Source: Limnanthes douglasii subsp. nivea (lineage: Eukaryota > Streptophyta > Magnoliopsida > Brassicales > Limnanthaceae). From it: a stretch of DNA of 64,000 nucleotides. The first letter of the stretch is position 1; the number at the start of each line of letters is the position of its first letter. The notes beneath the pieces were generated by a model, which did no database searches, was not told the origin of the DNA, and saw only the letters and a program-made list of their open reading frames with translations. The stretch covers positions 120,722,771 to 120,786,770 of the forward strand of contig JAUPFV010000001.1 of NCBI GenBank assembly GCA_036936605.1, read 5' to 3'. The translations under genes and the position numbers were made by a program. Positions 45,783 to 57,648 of the stretch are shown here, one piece after another.

Positions 45783-45800
45783 TGGCGCCGTCTGTGGGAA
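45783..45800 (+). other. Element B primer-binding site
   Basis: TGGCGCCGTCTGTGGGAA one base after the LTR, the form common in plant Tat elements. Confidence 0.75.
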
Positions 45801-45855
45801 TCCGTGATACCAAAAAGGAATCTTTTTCCTTAAAATCGCGATCTGACTTTAAAGA

Positions 45856-47573
45856 ATGAATGACCAAGCTGTCGGAAAGAGGGTCGGAAGAGAAGTCATC
45901 CGAACCGTTTCAGTGTCTGAAGGTGAGGAAGCACGAGGTCGGGAATTTTACTTGCAGGATCGGGATAAGCGGTCAACCCTCATTATAACGCAGAGGCAGC
46001 TGCAGGAAGACATCGCAAGCTAAATGCTGAAAAGGAGCGGGCGTTAGCTGATAAAAGGGTCCGGGATGCCAAAGGGAAAGATCTGATCGTCGAGGACCGC
46101 GGTGAAGGCTATCAAACTATTGACCCTCGTATTGACGCCCGCCCCGTTAGATATTATCGGGAGTCTCGCCCGGACAGGCATAATGGGAGAGCAGGGCCGT
46201 ACTCCAAGGATTGACAGAGGGTCTCTACGGATGAAACTTCGGACGATTCGTCAGGAAGAGGATGTCGTCGAAAGGAGAGATTGAACAAACGAGCGCAGAA
46301 GATCCACTCACGGTGAAATAGGGCACCTCGTTCTGAATCTCCTAAGTTCAAAAAGGGAAGCTCCGAGAAAAGAACGCCGGTGTCATTCGAGAAAGAAGAA
46401 TTGCAGACTAGCAGTAGAGAAGCGCGGGTGTTTCTGCCTCAGGCCCAGTGGTAACCGTCGAACAACCAGAACCAGGGGTACCGAGTCAGCAGCCAATTCA
46501 TCAACCCGGGAGATGAAAGTCTATATGGGATCCAGACTGAGTGGCTCGGGGGCGGCGCGTTCGGATTCGGAATGAATTGGAGAGCCTCGCCGTTATCTGA
46601 CGAAATAATGTCGGGTCATCTCCCGAAGAGGTTTGATATTTCCAAATTAGAAAAATATGACGGTAAGCGGGACCCAGATAATCATTTGGAAGCATTCAAA
46701 AACTTTATGTTGAGCTTCGACAACGACGATAAGCTTTTGTGTCGGGCGTTTTCAATGACGTTTAAAGACCGAGCGTCAAAGTGGTACAACCGTCTACCAT
46801 AGGGTAGTATAAAAAACTTCGGGATGTTCTGGATGATGTTCCGTCAGCATTTCGTCGGGGGCAAAAGCTTTCGAGCTAACAGGGATACGATCATGAACTG
46901 TAAGCAGAGGCTAGGAGAAAGCCTCAGGGATTACACCAGGCGATTTATTGATGCTAAGACCGACCTGGACCATTGCGAAGAAAACGTGGCGCTAACAGCG
47001 TATCGCTTGGGATTGCTGCCAGGACCGATGAAGCAAGCGGTCACCAAAAAGCAAGCTTTCACTTTATCCGCCCTTCTGGCACAGGTGGAAAAACAGATAC
47101 TGATAGAAGAGACCGAAGCGTCTGAATTGGCTGCGCAAATTCAACAGAGCGCTCAAACGTCAGTCGTCATAAAACAAAGGGCTCAGTCTGGCTATGCTCA
47201 GTAGGTTCAGCCAGTCAACACAATTCCATCGACCCAATCCTTGTCGGTTAAGCCCATAGCTTCCCAGAGCCAAAAAGCGAAGTCGACGAGCCAGATGGTC
47301 TCGCGACCTATGTCTAATAAGTGGATCCGACCCGCTTATTTTGCTGACCTCACAGAATGCGTCTCCTCTATTTATGAGAAAACCAAGAAAAGTGGGATGT
47401 ACCGAAGGCCTTTCCCCATACCGACACCTCGAGAGCACAGGAATAACCGGTATTTTCGCTACCACAAATATGTAGGACACAATACCAAGGATTGCATTGC
47501 CCTCAAGAAAGAGATACAGATGCTGATAGAGCACGAGAACCTTCTTGAGTACGTGAAAAAGAAATCCTTGTAA
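45856..47573 (+). pseudogene. Element B gag
   Basis: ATG 45856 opens a 55-codon frame (MNDQAVGKRVGREVIRTVSV) that stops at 46021-46023. The capsid lies at 46572-47204: MSGHLPKRFDISKLEKYDGK, DDKLLCRAFSMTFKDRASKW, RLGESLRDYTRRFIDAKTDL. Stops at 46800 and 47202. The end (47241-47573) reads RYHKYVGHNTKDCIALKKEI, the same zinc-knuckle-like piece seen in element A, and then runs to a stop. The region 46023-46570 is in poor frame. Confidence 0.82.
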
Positions 47574-47794
47574 CAGGTCACTACATCGAAAGAAATTGTA
47601 ACGATACCAAAGTCTGAGGCAACCATGACAATTTCCGAAATAATCGACCCTTTTGATGTCTCCATCGAGAATCTAGATCCAGATGTCGACCGTAACATCG
47701 TCGGGTCATCGAGGAGGAGGCTGCGGAAAATAACGGGAGTGTAAGAAACCTTTGTTTATTCTTCGAATCATTAACTATTTTTGGAGGTGACTCT

Positions 47795-48409
47795 ATGGCA
47801 GGAATTACGCACTCGTCCAGAAAGCGACATATTGTGAACTTGGCTACTCAGTTAGAAGCTCGGTCCCATCCCCATTCAAAAACCATTCCTTCATTGATCC
47901 TGTATTTTGACGATGACGATATGAGGGACATCCCTGGGCCCCATGAGGACGCTGTCGTCATTGGGGCGGCCATCGCGGGGGAAGAGGTCTGACGCATCTT
48001 GGTCGACACCGGGAGTTCGGCCAACATACTCTTTGCATCAACTTTCGCCAGGATCAGGGTACCGCCAGTCATTACACGCTCGGATCGGACTATAGTCGGG
48101 TTTACAGGTTCGGCAGCTGACGTGGATGGAGAATTTGAAGGTATTGTTCAACTTGGCCGCGGACCATTCAAAAAGAAAGTCACTGTGTTATTCGTCGTGG
48201 TAGATGCGCCGGCCTCCCATAATGGAATCCTGGGGAGGTCATGGCTATCAAGAATGCACGCGGTATCCTCTACGGTTCACCAGTGTTTGAAGTACGTAGT
48301 CGGGAACAACGTGGGAGTTGTGTGGAGCAGCCAGAAAGCAGCAAGGGAATGCTACCGAGCCGCTTTGGCCCCTAAAAAGGATCATGAGATGGAGCAAGCG
48401 CGGGAATAG
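47795..48409 (+). pseudogene. Element B aspartic protease
   Basis: MAGITHSSRKRHIVNLATQL, active site VDTGSSANILFAS with a stop (TGA at 47990-47992) a few codons before it, flap VGFTGSAADVDGEF, then GILGRSWLSRMHAVSSTVHQ. Closely parallels the protease of element A. It is in a different frame from gag, so a frameshift lies between 47573 and 47795. Confidence 0.85.
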
Positions 48410-48415
48410 CAATTA

Positions 48416-50474
48416 ATGGAGCCTCCCTTGGGGTCATTCCCCGTCGATGATCCTAGAGAAGCTCCCAGTTTTTTGACTACTGACGAAGAGTGCGGTAAAC
48501 ATCAGTTCACCGAAGGAAAAACTCTACGGATTGGGATCAAATTGTCATCAGTCTTTAAGAAACAGTTAACGTTATTGCTACAAGAAAATTTGGATTTATT
48601 CACGTGGTGCTCGAAGGATGTGACCGGAGTCCCAGAAGACCGTGTGATCCACAAACTAACCATCAACAAGAATGTCAGACCAATTTCGCAAAAGCGGCGG
48701 GCTTTCTCGCCGGAAAAGGCAGAAATCATCATGAAAGAAGTCGAGTGAATGCTCAGCGTCGGACACATCAAAGAATCAAATTACCCACTCTGGACATCCA
48801 ATCCTGTCCTGGTAAAAAAGAAGAACGAGAAGTGGAGGATGTGCGTGGACTTCACCGACCTTAATCGAGCATGCCCGAATGATCTCTTTCAGATGCCGAG
48901 GATCGACCAGTTGGTCGATTCGACATCCAGTAACCGGTTACTCTCTTTTATGGACGCATACGCGGGCTATAACCAAATTAAATAGCACTCAGTGGATCAG
49001 GAGAGCACGACGTTTATTACAGGTCGGGGCTTGTATTGCTATAAGGTGATGCCTTTTGGGTTGAAAAATGCCGGAGCCACTTATCAGAGGCTAGTGAACA
49101 AGACTTCGACTGCCAAATAGGGAGAAATATGACGTCTACATCGACGACATGTTGGTAAAGAGTGGCACAGACGAAGACCATCTTGCCGATTTAAGGGAAA
49201 CCTTTGACAATCTAAGGGGCATAAATCTCAAACTAAACCCCGAGAAATGTTCCTTTGGGGTAAGATCGGGAAAGTTTATGGGATTCTTTGTCAACGAAAA
49301 AGGAATCGAGGCAGACCCTACCCAACTACAGGCTCTAATCGATATGTCACCTCCTAAGAATATCAAAGAAGTCCAGATACTAACCGGGCATCTCGCGGCC
49401 CTGAATCGGTTTATATCTCGTTCATCTGACAAGTGCGCTCCGTTTTTTCAGGTTTTGAGAACCGCCAAAAATTTCGCTTGGACGCCGGCATGCGACGCAG
49501 CCTTTTCAGGGATCAAAGCTTATATATCTTCTCCGAACCTGTTAACAAAGCCTCTGACAGGAGAAACTCTTTTTCTTTACATAGCGGTTTCGGATTTCGC
49601 AGTAAGTGCGACCCTGATCAGCGAGTCAGGAGCATTTCCTAAGGCGGTGTACTTTGTAAGAAAAAGCTTACTCGACGCGGAGACGCGATATTTAAAATTG
49701 GAGAAAATGGCTCTAGCTCTGGTGACCGGGGCAAGAAAAATGCGACCATATTTTCAGGCACACCCCATTATCGCCTGAACCGCATTTCCACCAAAGTACA
49801 TACTTCAACGACCGGACATGTCAGGTAGAATGTCCAAATCGTCTGTTGAGTTGGGCGATTTCGACATCAACTTCGAGCCTCGGACAGCCATCAAAGGCCA
49901 AGCCCTGGCTGATTTTATAGTGGAATTCCATTCTGATCGACCGCACCAAGACCACTCGCATGAATCAACCGAACCAGATGAGTGGATTGTCCAAATCGAT
50001 GGCAGTTCGAACGTCAGCAATTGTGGCGCAGGCATACAGATAGTTACACCGACGGGCATAAGTATGCATCAGCCAATCCGATTTGGTTTCCAAACCTCGA
50101 ACAATGAAGCCGAATACGAGGTTGTCCCGGCCGGTTTGCGACTAGCGCAGGTGTGTGGAGCTACACATGTGCGCCTTATCAGTGATTCTCAGCTTGTGAT
50201 CAACCAAGCACCGGGAACATTGGAAGCTAGGAAAGATCATCTGGTTCAGTACTTAGCAGCGCTACGAGTTTTAGCTGCATCTTTCACCACGATAACATAT
50301 GAGCATGTCCCGAGGACCGAAAATGTGGTAGCCGATTCGCTAGCATCAGCCTCATGTTCCAACAATTACCCTTGGGTGACCGAGCAAGAAAACCCGTCGA
50401 TCATACGGAGGAGAGAGCTGGATAACCGACCAGAAATATCCTGTCAGGTGTCGTCGGTATCTATCTCGGATTAG
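48416..50474 (+). pseudogene. Element B reverse transcriptase and two RNase H domains
   Basis: [91 protein letters not shown], active site YIDDM (49137-49151) and KLNPEKCSFGVRSGKFMGFF. Gypsy RNase H: VYFVRKSLLDAETRYLKLEK. Archaeal-type RNase H: VQIDGSSNVSNCGAG (catalytic Asp present), NNEAEYEVVPAGLRLA, SDSQLVINQAPG, YEHVPRTENVVADSLASASC. Breaks: stops at 48746, 48983 and 49776, and a frameshift between 49090 and 49137. Confidence 0.9.
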
Positions 50475-51708
50475 CGAAAGGATATTATCGCCTTCCTGGC
50501 CGAGGGACATCTACCAGACAATAGTCTAGCAGCTCGAAAAGTTCAAAATAAATCCCGAGGCTACACCTTATTGGGCGGCGTTTTATACAAAAAAATCATT
50601 TAGCCGGCCTTTACTGCGATGTTTGGGAGTAAACGAGTCACAGATAATTGTATCAGAATTACACGACGGAGAGGGTGCGACTCATTGTGGTTACAAGGCG
50701 TTAATCATAAGAATCTTCCTTGCTGGGTTTTATTGGCCAACGGTTACGACTGATGCGCAACAGATAGTGAAGACATGCGACACATGCCAAAGATTCGTGA
50801 ATGCGATCAACATTCCAGCGGCCCCTTTGGAATCTATATCTGAAGGCTTACCTTTCGACCGATGGAGAATCGATCTCGTCGGACCGTTACCAATGGCGTC
50901 CGATGGGAGGTAGACAATCGTGGTGGCTGTGGATTATTTCTCCAAATGGGTAGAAGTTGATCCGTTATCGGCTACAAAGACCAAAGATGTCATCAAATTC
51001 ATTTGGTCGCACACATGCTGTAGATTTGGGGTGCCTCAGAGACTTACCATGGATAATGGACCCCAGTTCGATAGCCATAAGATGAAGAATTTTTGCACGA
51101 CCCATAGGATTAAGCAATGTTTTTTCGTCCGTTTCCATCCTCAAGAAAATGGGCAAGTTGAAGTGACTAACCGAACCATTTTAGACGGGCTCAAAAAAAA
51201 TTTGGAAGGAAAAGCTGGCAAGTGGCCGGATTACTTACAAGAAGTGTTATGGGCTTACCGGACAACGCCTCGAATGGCGACCAAATAGTCGCCTTATGCT
51301 TTAGTTTATGGAATGCATGCCGTCACCCCAGTAGAATCAATTTTTCCATCGTTCAGGGTCGGCACTTATACAGAAAGTGAAAACGACAACGCCAGACGCT
51401 TAGCTTTAAATCTGATAGAAGAAAAAAGGGGACGAGCTCAACTAAATTCTTTGCATTATCAGACCTTTATGAGAAGCCAGTACGCGTTCAAAGTACGTCG
51501 GCGAGAGTTCAAAGTAGGGGACAAAGTATTGCGGAGAGTTTTTCTGCACACCAAGGATAAGAGCCTCGACAAGCTTGCCCCAAACTGGGAGGGGCCATAT
51601 TCAGTAACAGAGCGGGTTAAGAGTGAGACATACCAGTTGCAGGACAAGCGCGAGCGTTTGCTGAGACTCCCGTGGAACATTGAACATTTAAAACTTTACT
51701 TGGAATAG
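50475..51708 (+). pseudogene. Element B integrase
   Basis: HHCC module HDGEGATHCGY ... CDTCQRF; catalytic residues in WRIDLVGPLP, TMDNGPQFDS and GQVEVTNRT; C-terminal end VLWAYRTTPRMAT, KVLRRVFLHTKDKSLDKLAP and WNIEHLKLYLE. Frameshift near 50600; stops at 50911 and 51286 in an otherwise open frame. Confidence 0.88.
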
Positions 51709-51892
51709 CTTTGTTAATTGTTGCAATCATCTCTGTAAACGAACCTTTGATCGGGGGTGTACTCTTTCCTCACTCAGTGGCGTGAGAAGGTTTTAATGAG
51801 GCACCTACGGAAACCAACTCCTTTTAATTATTATTTTTTCTTGTCGTTATATCTCTGGATTGATCAAAATAAGCCTGCAAGTTGACGAGCTG

Positions 51893-52280
51893 ACAGACCC
51901 TATGGGCGGATTTTTCAATTTAAATTGATCAACGGAACCTTAAACAGTTTTTCAGTAATTAAACTGATCTACATATCGATTTACCGACCCTATGGGCGGG
52001 CTTTTCAATTTAAATTGATCAACGGAACCTTAAACGGTTTTTCAGTAATTAAACTGATCTACATATCGATTTACCGACCCTATGGGCGGATTTTTCAATT
52101 CAAATTTATCAAACAACTTTAACCAGTTTCAATGATTGAACGTATTTACTTTTACCGACCCTATAAACACTGTTGGTTAACCATGAAACATGACATCAAA
52201 TTAACGGATATTGAATTTCCACAAAAGAGTTGCTACAATCATAGTTCAAAAAGAAGGTCCTACCGACCCTGTTAATATAA
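51893..52280 (+). repeat. 90 bp tandem repeat, 3 good and 2 weak copies
   Basis: TATGGGCGG recurs at 51901, 51991 and 52081 (exactly 90 bp), each within GACCCTATGGGCGG followed by TTTTTCAATTTAAATTGATC. Weaker copies begin GACCCTATAAAC (52158) and GACCCTGTTAAT (52265). It lies between the ends of pol and the antisense gene. Confidence 0.9.
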
Positions 52281-52318
52281 AATGTCAAAGCAACCAAAAA
52301 ATATATAGGCGTCAGAGG

Positions 52319-54797
52319 TCACGCATCCTCTCCCACAGACTCCGTCTTGGCATCGTCTGTCTCGTCGTCCTCGCAAATCACACCCTCGGGACGGTCGGCC
52401 TCAGGAACGTCCAGCCACATTGATCCCAGGGGCAGGTCGGGGAAGCGATAATGAAAGGTCAGCACATATGTCACCTTGGCCTCGGCTGCTTATTTCTTCG
52501 TCCATTTCTTGCATTGCTCGGCAAAAGGGCATTAGCCGCCTTCAGGTCGGTGATCTCCTAGCCCAGCTTTTCGACGCTATCATCCCAGTCTTTCGTCACA
52601 AGCGCCAAGTTCTTTTCGGCCGACTTCAGCTTCTCCTCCAACAGCCTCTGAGCTGCCTTCCCTTTCCTCACTTCCTCTTCGAGAGCAGCGACCTTCCCTT
52701 TTGCGTCCCCTAGCTTCTGGCCTAGTTCTGCCGCGGGTCGTTCCTTCATGGCCAAGGGTACGATCATGTTGTACAAAGACAAGGATAGACCATCCGTGAT
52801 CCGAAGAGGGAATGCGTGCGGACTCCCCGACACAGAAAGGACTGGAAACTTCACACCACTCGAGGACGCCGCAGCGTCTCTCGACGAAGCCTTGGGGCTC
52901 GTATCTTTGAGCAGTACCGCTTCTGAGCCATGTCTGCCTTAGCCTTTCCCTTCTGCTTCTGAGCTAACTCCTCGGACTGATGCACCTCATCATCCGCCCC
53001 AGCGTTCTCTCCTTGCCGTCCTTCAGAGGCGTCCCCCTCAGCCTCAGCGTCAGCTTGCTCAGCTTCTTCATTTGACTTAGGGTGCTTGTTGGGAGCCTTG
53101 TTGCACTTCGAGAGAAACAGGTGCACGTCGGGCGCGCTTGTCCTCGCAACCAAGTCCACCATGCTTGGGGGTTGGCGCAATTCCTCAATTGTTAATAGCT
53201 CCGACGAGCACCGCCATAGGTTGCTCATAATCAGTTAGTGTCCTTGAAAGCTCGGTGGAACGCCCGACCCCAGTGCTTCTTTACATAATCTTTTAAGACC
53301 TGGAAGGTCACTATACTGGGCTTGAAGTAGTCTTTTTTCAGCCCCTGGATGAACTCCTTAGACACTGCACAATAGGTCAGACCATAAAAAAATAAAAAAT
53401 AAAAAATATAGATATAGCTCGTACCGCTGGGAACCCAAGTCTGCAGCAATCGCCTCAGATTCTCCTTGCTATAGGGGCGGCCGTTTTCCCAACAGTCACT
53501 AAGAAAGACGAACCGATGTTTCCAACCCTTGTCACCCTCGAGAAAGTCTTTCACGATCTTCTAGGTGTTAGCTAAAGAAGAATGGAAAAAAGGAGACTTA
53601 GGGGATTTCGAAAGCCCTGACATGGCTATGTATTCGACCATCGGTATAATCCGACCCGACAGACGCGAAGCCATGATGCACGACATCAGTGTATACCATG
53701 CGTTGGGGGTCAGATGTGAGGGGCAGATTTTGAGGGTTTGAAAATACAGAGCTATCTTGGGGTCCAGAGGAAACCTGAGACCCCAGTTGAAGAGTTCGGT
53801 GAAAATTACGATTTCACGTGACCGCACATGCACCGGCGTCTCCCTGGGTTCGGGAAATCGAACGTTCACACACTCCTGGATACCCCCATCGATTCAAAAT
53901 CTCTTCGCGCTCTTCGGTCGAAAAATAAAGATATTTGCTCTCGAAAAGGGAAATGATGTCATCCCGGGGTAACGAGCGGTGGTAGTTAGTTGTAATGACT
54001 GTCTCAATCTCCTCAGGAAGAGGCTCTTTGGGATGAGCGGCTTCGCCACCAGCAACGGGAGTGCCTTCGCCCGCAGCCACAACATCCGTTTCTGGCTCGT
54101 CGGTATGGTCTACCAGGACAGCATCGGATTTAGGGGAGTTAACCGCAGGAAGGTCGGACGATTGAAGAGGAGGATCTGCAGTACCAGAACTACTCCCGAC
54201 CCGAGCAAGTTGCGCTTGTCGATTAAGGCCCAGAAAGGTACATGCGGTATTAGTGCCGGTCTGGTACCCATTAATATCGTGAGTGAGTTGGACCATTTCA
54301 GGGGAACTTCCCCTTACAGGCGAAGTAGAGGTCGGAGAATCACCCATAGAAAGGAATTTGGATTGGCTTCGACTGCGGGGAGGAAAAGGAGTCGGAGTAG
54401 TATAGGAATTCAGCGACGAAGGTGTCGGGCGATTGATTTTAGTAGCAGGTAAAAGTAGCGAGCTGGTGCTTGAAGATCTAACGGTGTTATCAGGGGTACT
54501 CGCGTTAGATAGTACTGGTATAACTAAGGACTCAGCATGAACCGGTTCGGGAAGAACGGGATCGTGAGGCAGTGACACGGGTACAAAAGGTTTAGAGTTA
54601 GAACTCCAGATCAGTCCTGCGGCTCGGTACTCTTCAGCGCGGTCACCGATGCTAGGCCACTCTTTGAATCCAAACACTGGTTTTTTCTTGGTTTTTGGTT
54701 TTGGCTTCGGGAACCTATTTCTCATAAAACGAGTTCTCTCTCTAGAATAATCCGGACAACACTTTCTCTCTCTAGAACGCCTCTGAGAGTGATCCAT
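52319..54797 (-). pseudogene. Antisense gene of element B (gypsy-type 'transposase' domain plus coiled coil)
   Basis: From ATG 54797 (MDHSQRRSRERKCC) a 327-codon frame, rich in Ser, Pro and Thr, runs to 53814, with EEREEILNRWG near its end. The frame then shifts into REIVIFTELFNWGLRFPLDP and NAWYTLMSCIMASRL (to 53561), FVFLSDCWENGRPYSKENLR, an intron (53424-53365), DYVKKHWGRAFHRAFK, LLTIEELRQPPSMVDLVART, an acidic linker, a coiled coil (KLGDAKGKVAALEEEVRKGK) and an acidic C-terminus ending at the TGA 52321-52319. Domain order and wording match element A's gene. Broken by several frameshifts. Function unknown. Confidence 0.75.
53365..53424 (-). other. Intron in the antisense gene (B), 60 bp
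   Basis: On the minus strand CCCAGCG|GTACGAGC ... CTATTGTGCAG|TGTCTAAGG, very T-rich inside, phase 1. The exons join as WVPS-VSKEF, aligned with RSD-QLPKYF of element A. Its length is a multiple of three, so reading through it is also possible. Confidence 0.6.
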
Positions 54798-54807
54798 ATT
54801 TATGGGG

Positions 54808-54816
54808 TATTTATAG
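54808..54816 (-). promoter_or_regulatory. TATA box of the antisense gene (B)
   Basis: Minus strand CTATAAATACCCC, only 11 bp before ATG 54797; if used, translation may start at a later ATG (MRNRFP). Confidence 0.4.
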
Positions 54817-54932
54817 ACAACCTCACCTAGCTGTTACGTGTACGGGGAAGTCCAAGCGACGAAAAGCAGCGGGAAGTCGAAAAGACTCCATGAGAAACTG
54901 TGCAAACAAGCACGCCTCGAGTAATTGGTCGA

Positions 54933-54938
54933 CACGTG
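54933..54938 (-). promoter_or_regulatory. G-box CACGTG upstream of the antisense gene (B)
   Basis: GACACGTGGC, about 140 bp upstream of ATG 54797; same motif and relative place as in element A (7374-7379). Confidence 0.4.
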
Positions 54939-55285
54939 GCACCCTTAATTAGACCAGTACAGTAGGTATGTACTAGCTAGCTCAAACAGAGGCATCATAT
55001 GGGCCGCGTCTGCCCGAGTTACTTTTCAAAACTTGATTGCCAGTCCAAGCCCACGTAGAAGTCGCTAAAAGAGATTGGAAGCAGACCCAAAATAACTCAT
55101 AACAGCGCCGAGGCGAAACGCGACCGACCATCTGATAAAAATATGGAGGTTCGGACGTCAATTGAAAGAAAAGGCCTGACCTAGGTAAACCAATCAATCG
55201 ATACGAGAGGCCAAGAGACAGAGGCGCTCACACCTGATTCTTCTCCAAGTCTTCATTCCCGCAGTTCTTGGAGACTGTGGGCTAC

Positions 55286-55630
55286 TGATAATGGAGCAAT
55301 TCGGCAATATAAATAAATAGGAGTCAATTGTAAATAGAAGGAATTTAATAGGTCTATTACAGTATTTATTGTTTATTAGAGGATAATGTGTAAACAAAGT
55401 ATTTTATGAAGGACTAAAAGAGAAATAAAACAAGACCACCAAGGATATTAATGGGTCCACCCTTCTCCACTATAAAAGGGGCACATTATTCTTGGTAGGT
55501 GGGACAATTTTTGGGATATTAAATTCTCTTTCTACTTTCTCTCTCTAGAATATTCTCTCTAGAAAAACATCACAGTCACATCAGGTCCAAGATCCAAGAT
55601 TATTCCTCTTAGTCATTCATTCCCTCATCA
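55286..55630 (+). repeat. Element B 3' LTR, 345 bp
   Basis: TGATAATGG ... CCTCATCA, directly after GGAGACTGTGGGCTAC (polypurine-like). Has the 61 bp that the 5' LTR lost. Confidence 0.92.
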
Positions 55631-55635
55631 ACATC

Positions 55636-56242
55636 TAACTGTACAAAATTTAAAGCGTAACTTGAAAAAAAAATCCGTAAATGTTATTGGTTTTGTTTTT
55701 TAAGACGAACAAAACTAGTTCAACTCATGATATGTTTTAATTTTTCTTATATATATATATATTACACAAATTTCTCATCTATCATAGTGGTTGGTTTCGC
55801 ATCTTGCAGTATAAAATTTAAACAAACTTCGAATCTATCATAATGGACTGGTTTCGCATCTACCATCTATCATAGTGGACATGAATTCGCATATAGTAGT
55901 ACACAATTTAAATAGGCTTCGCAACTAGCAAAACAAAGAAGGTTTCGCATCTTCCTCGTTCACACTTAAAATTTTAAAAATTAAAAATCTGTATGTTTTA
56001 AACCGTAACTCGTAAGAAAATTCATTAATTTTGTTTTTTTGTGACAAACAAAACTAGACCCACTCATAATATGTTTTGAATTAAAAAAACTAAATGCTTA
56101 TATTTCTCTATCCAAAAATAATTACAATATTATTTTATTTTAAATGATAAATATTTAAATATTTTTTATTATTATATAAATATATAAAAATATGTGTTTC
56201 AAAATGGATATAATATTATTTTTGAATCATAAATGATACTCA

Positions 56243-56299
<57 letters not shown>

Positions 56300-56394
56300 A
56301 TTTGTTTAATTGAAAACATTCTACACGCAACGTTGTCATCGTCGCAATCTACGATATGTATATGTTTTCAATTTTAATTAAAAGATTATATTAT
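55636..56394. other. AT-rich minisatellite-like flank and (TA)n
   Basis: Recurring AAACTAG.TCAACTCATGATA and CTATCATAGTGG..GGTTTCGCATCT words (55690-56090), then a (TA)n tract at 56247-56295. No gene. Confidence 0.6.
56247..56295 (+). repeat. (TA)n microsatellite, about 49 bp
   Basis: Uninterrupted TA run. Confidence 0.95.
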
Positions 56395-56860
56395 ATGGAT
56401 GGTATCGAGAGAGAAAGACGATTGAGCATCCCGTATATGTGTCAAGTTGTCAATACCCCTTATCTAAAATTAAAAGAGTCAAAAGAAAGAATCAGAAATG
56501 ATGGCATAAAAATAATTAATTTTACTAAAATTTTACATGGCCTGAAATATTTGTAAAATGTAACATATAGTTAATATTATTTTATTATACGCCCTATCCA
56601 TTCGACACAAAACCAATACATCAAATATTCAATTTAATCAACGAAAAGATTTGGAGATAACCTTTTCGTAAGACCAGTAGAAATATGTGGACCGTTTGCA
56701 TGGTGTTTCAAAGCACTTGAAAGGCCATGCATCACTTTTGAAAGTTGACAAATGTGTAAAAATGGAAGGAGTAGGAGTAGGAGTATAGGAGCTATAACAA
56801 ATAGACATTTTTAGACCATTTTTCATAGAAATAGAGTTTATGTCAGGTTGGGGATGGCTA
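56395..56860 (+). repeat. Duplicated segment, copy 2 (right part)
   Basis: Counterpart of 22765-22880 followed directly by the counterpart of 26640-26955, without the 3.7 kb MULE-containing insert. Contains an extra 40 bp foldback (56697-56731) not in copy 1. Confidence 0.75.
56697..56731 (+). repeat. 35 nt foldback insert
   Basis: Arms TGCATGGTGTTTCAA and TTGAAAGGCCATGCA around loop AGCAC: 13 Watson-Crick pairs, one G-T and one mismatch. Present only in copy 2 of the duplicated segment. Confidence 0.75.
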
Positions 56861-57079
56861 ACTTGAAACCCCGATACTGTAGTAGAAACTAATAAAGGAA
56901 ATTAAAAGTTTTGACTAATTTTACTATGACTTAAAATCGAAAAAGAAGATTGTTTTTTTTAAAAATAAATAGTTAGACGCCAATTTTGTAGTTCTAAATA
57001 GAATTAAAAGTAATGAATAAAAGGATTCTAAACTATTTATTTGATATATTTTAATTTTAATTTTAATTTTATTTTTATT

Positions 57080-57250
57080 TTTATAATTTTATATTCAGAT
57101 TTTTATCCCATCATATATATGGATGACAGGTGTGTAAAAAATTTAAATTAAATTTTTTTTTTTAATTTTTTTTTTTATAATTTTATATTCAGATTTTTAT
57201 CCCATCATATGGGTGACAGGACAGGTGTGTAAAAAAATTAAATTAAAATA
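57080..57250 (+). repeat. Local tandem duplication, about 85 bp
   Basis: TTATATTCAGATTTTTATCC ... GATGACAGGTGTGTAAAAAA occurs twice; the second copy has a small GACAGGACAGG doubling. AT-rich DNA around it (56860-57497) shows no gene. Confidence 0.8.
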
Positions 57251-57497
57251 TTTTATTTTATCACGAGTAACCTATATTTGATCAATGAATAATAGTAATA
57301 TTTATTAAATATTAATTTTAGTTTTATAATATTATAAATAAAATCTTATAATGTTAAATTATTTATAAAAAATAAAATTTAATCCAAAAATAAAATATTA
57401 AACTCAATATTCAATAAAAATTGCCGTTTTGTTTGCGGAGAAATAATAAACATTATATAAGTTATTTGATTTAGAAAATCAATAGTATAAAATGAAT

Positions 57498-57512
57498 AAG
57501 TAATAAACAGTA
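57498..57512 (+). other. LINE target site duplication (left)
   Basis: AAGTAATAAACAGTA; an exact copy lies at 62995-63009. Confidence 0.7.
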
Positions 57513-57648
57513 AGTATATAAGATTAAATTTAGTCGAACTTTCTCTAATAAAAATGATTTTTATTTTCAAGCTTCTTAAATAGTCATCTTCACATCCTCC
57601 ATTCTTTTGAATTGTCATTGGCTTCTTGCCAATGTAAATGCTGCCGAA

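Larger units (their letters stand above)
45498..55630 (+). mobile_element. Element B: Tat-type Ty3/gypsy retrotransposon with antisense gene
   Basis: 10.1 kb, gag-pro-pol on the + strand (45856-51708) followed by a 90 bp tandem repeat and an antisense gene (54797-52319, minus strand) before the 3' LTR. Same plan as element A but of a different family: LTRs (284 and 345 bp) and primer-binding site differ. More decayed: LTRs differ by roughly 3% plus a 61 bp deletion, and pol has several frameshifts and stops. Its GC content is clearly higher than the DNA it sits in. Confidence 0.92.

Noticed and set aside
53979..54452. 157-codon open frame on the plus strand
   Set aside because: Shadow of the element B antisense gene; no motif.
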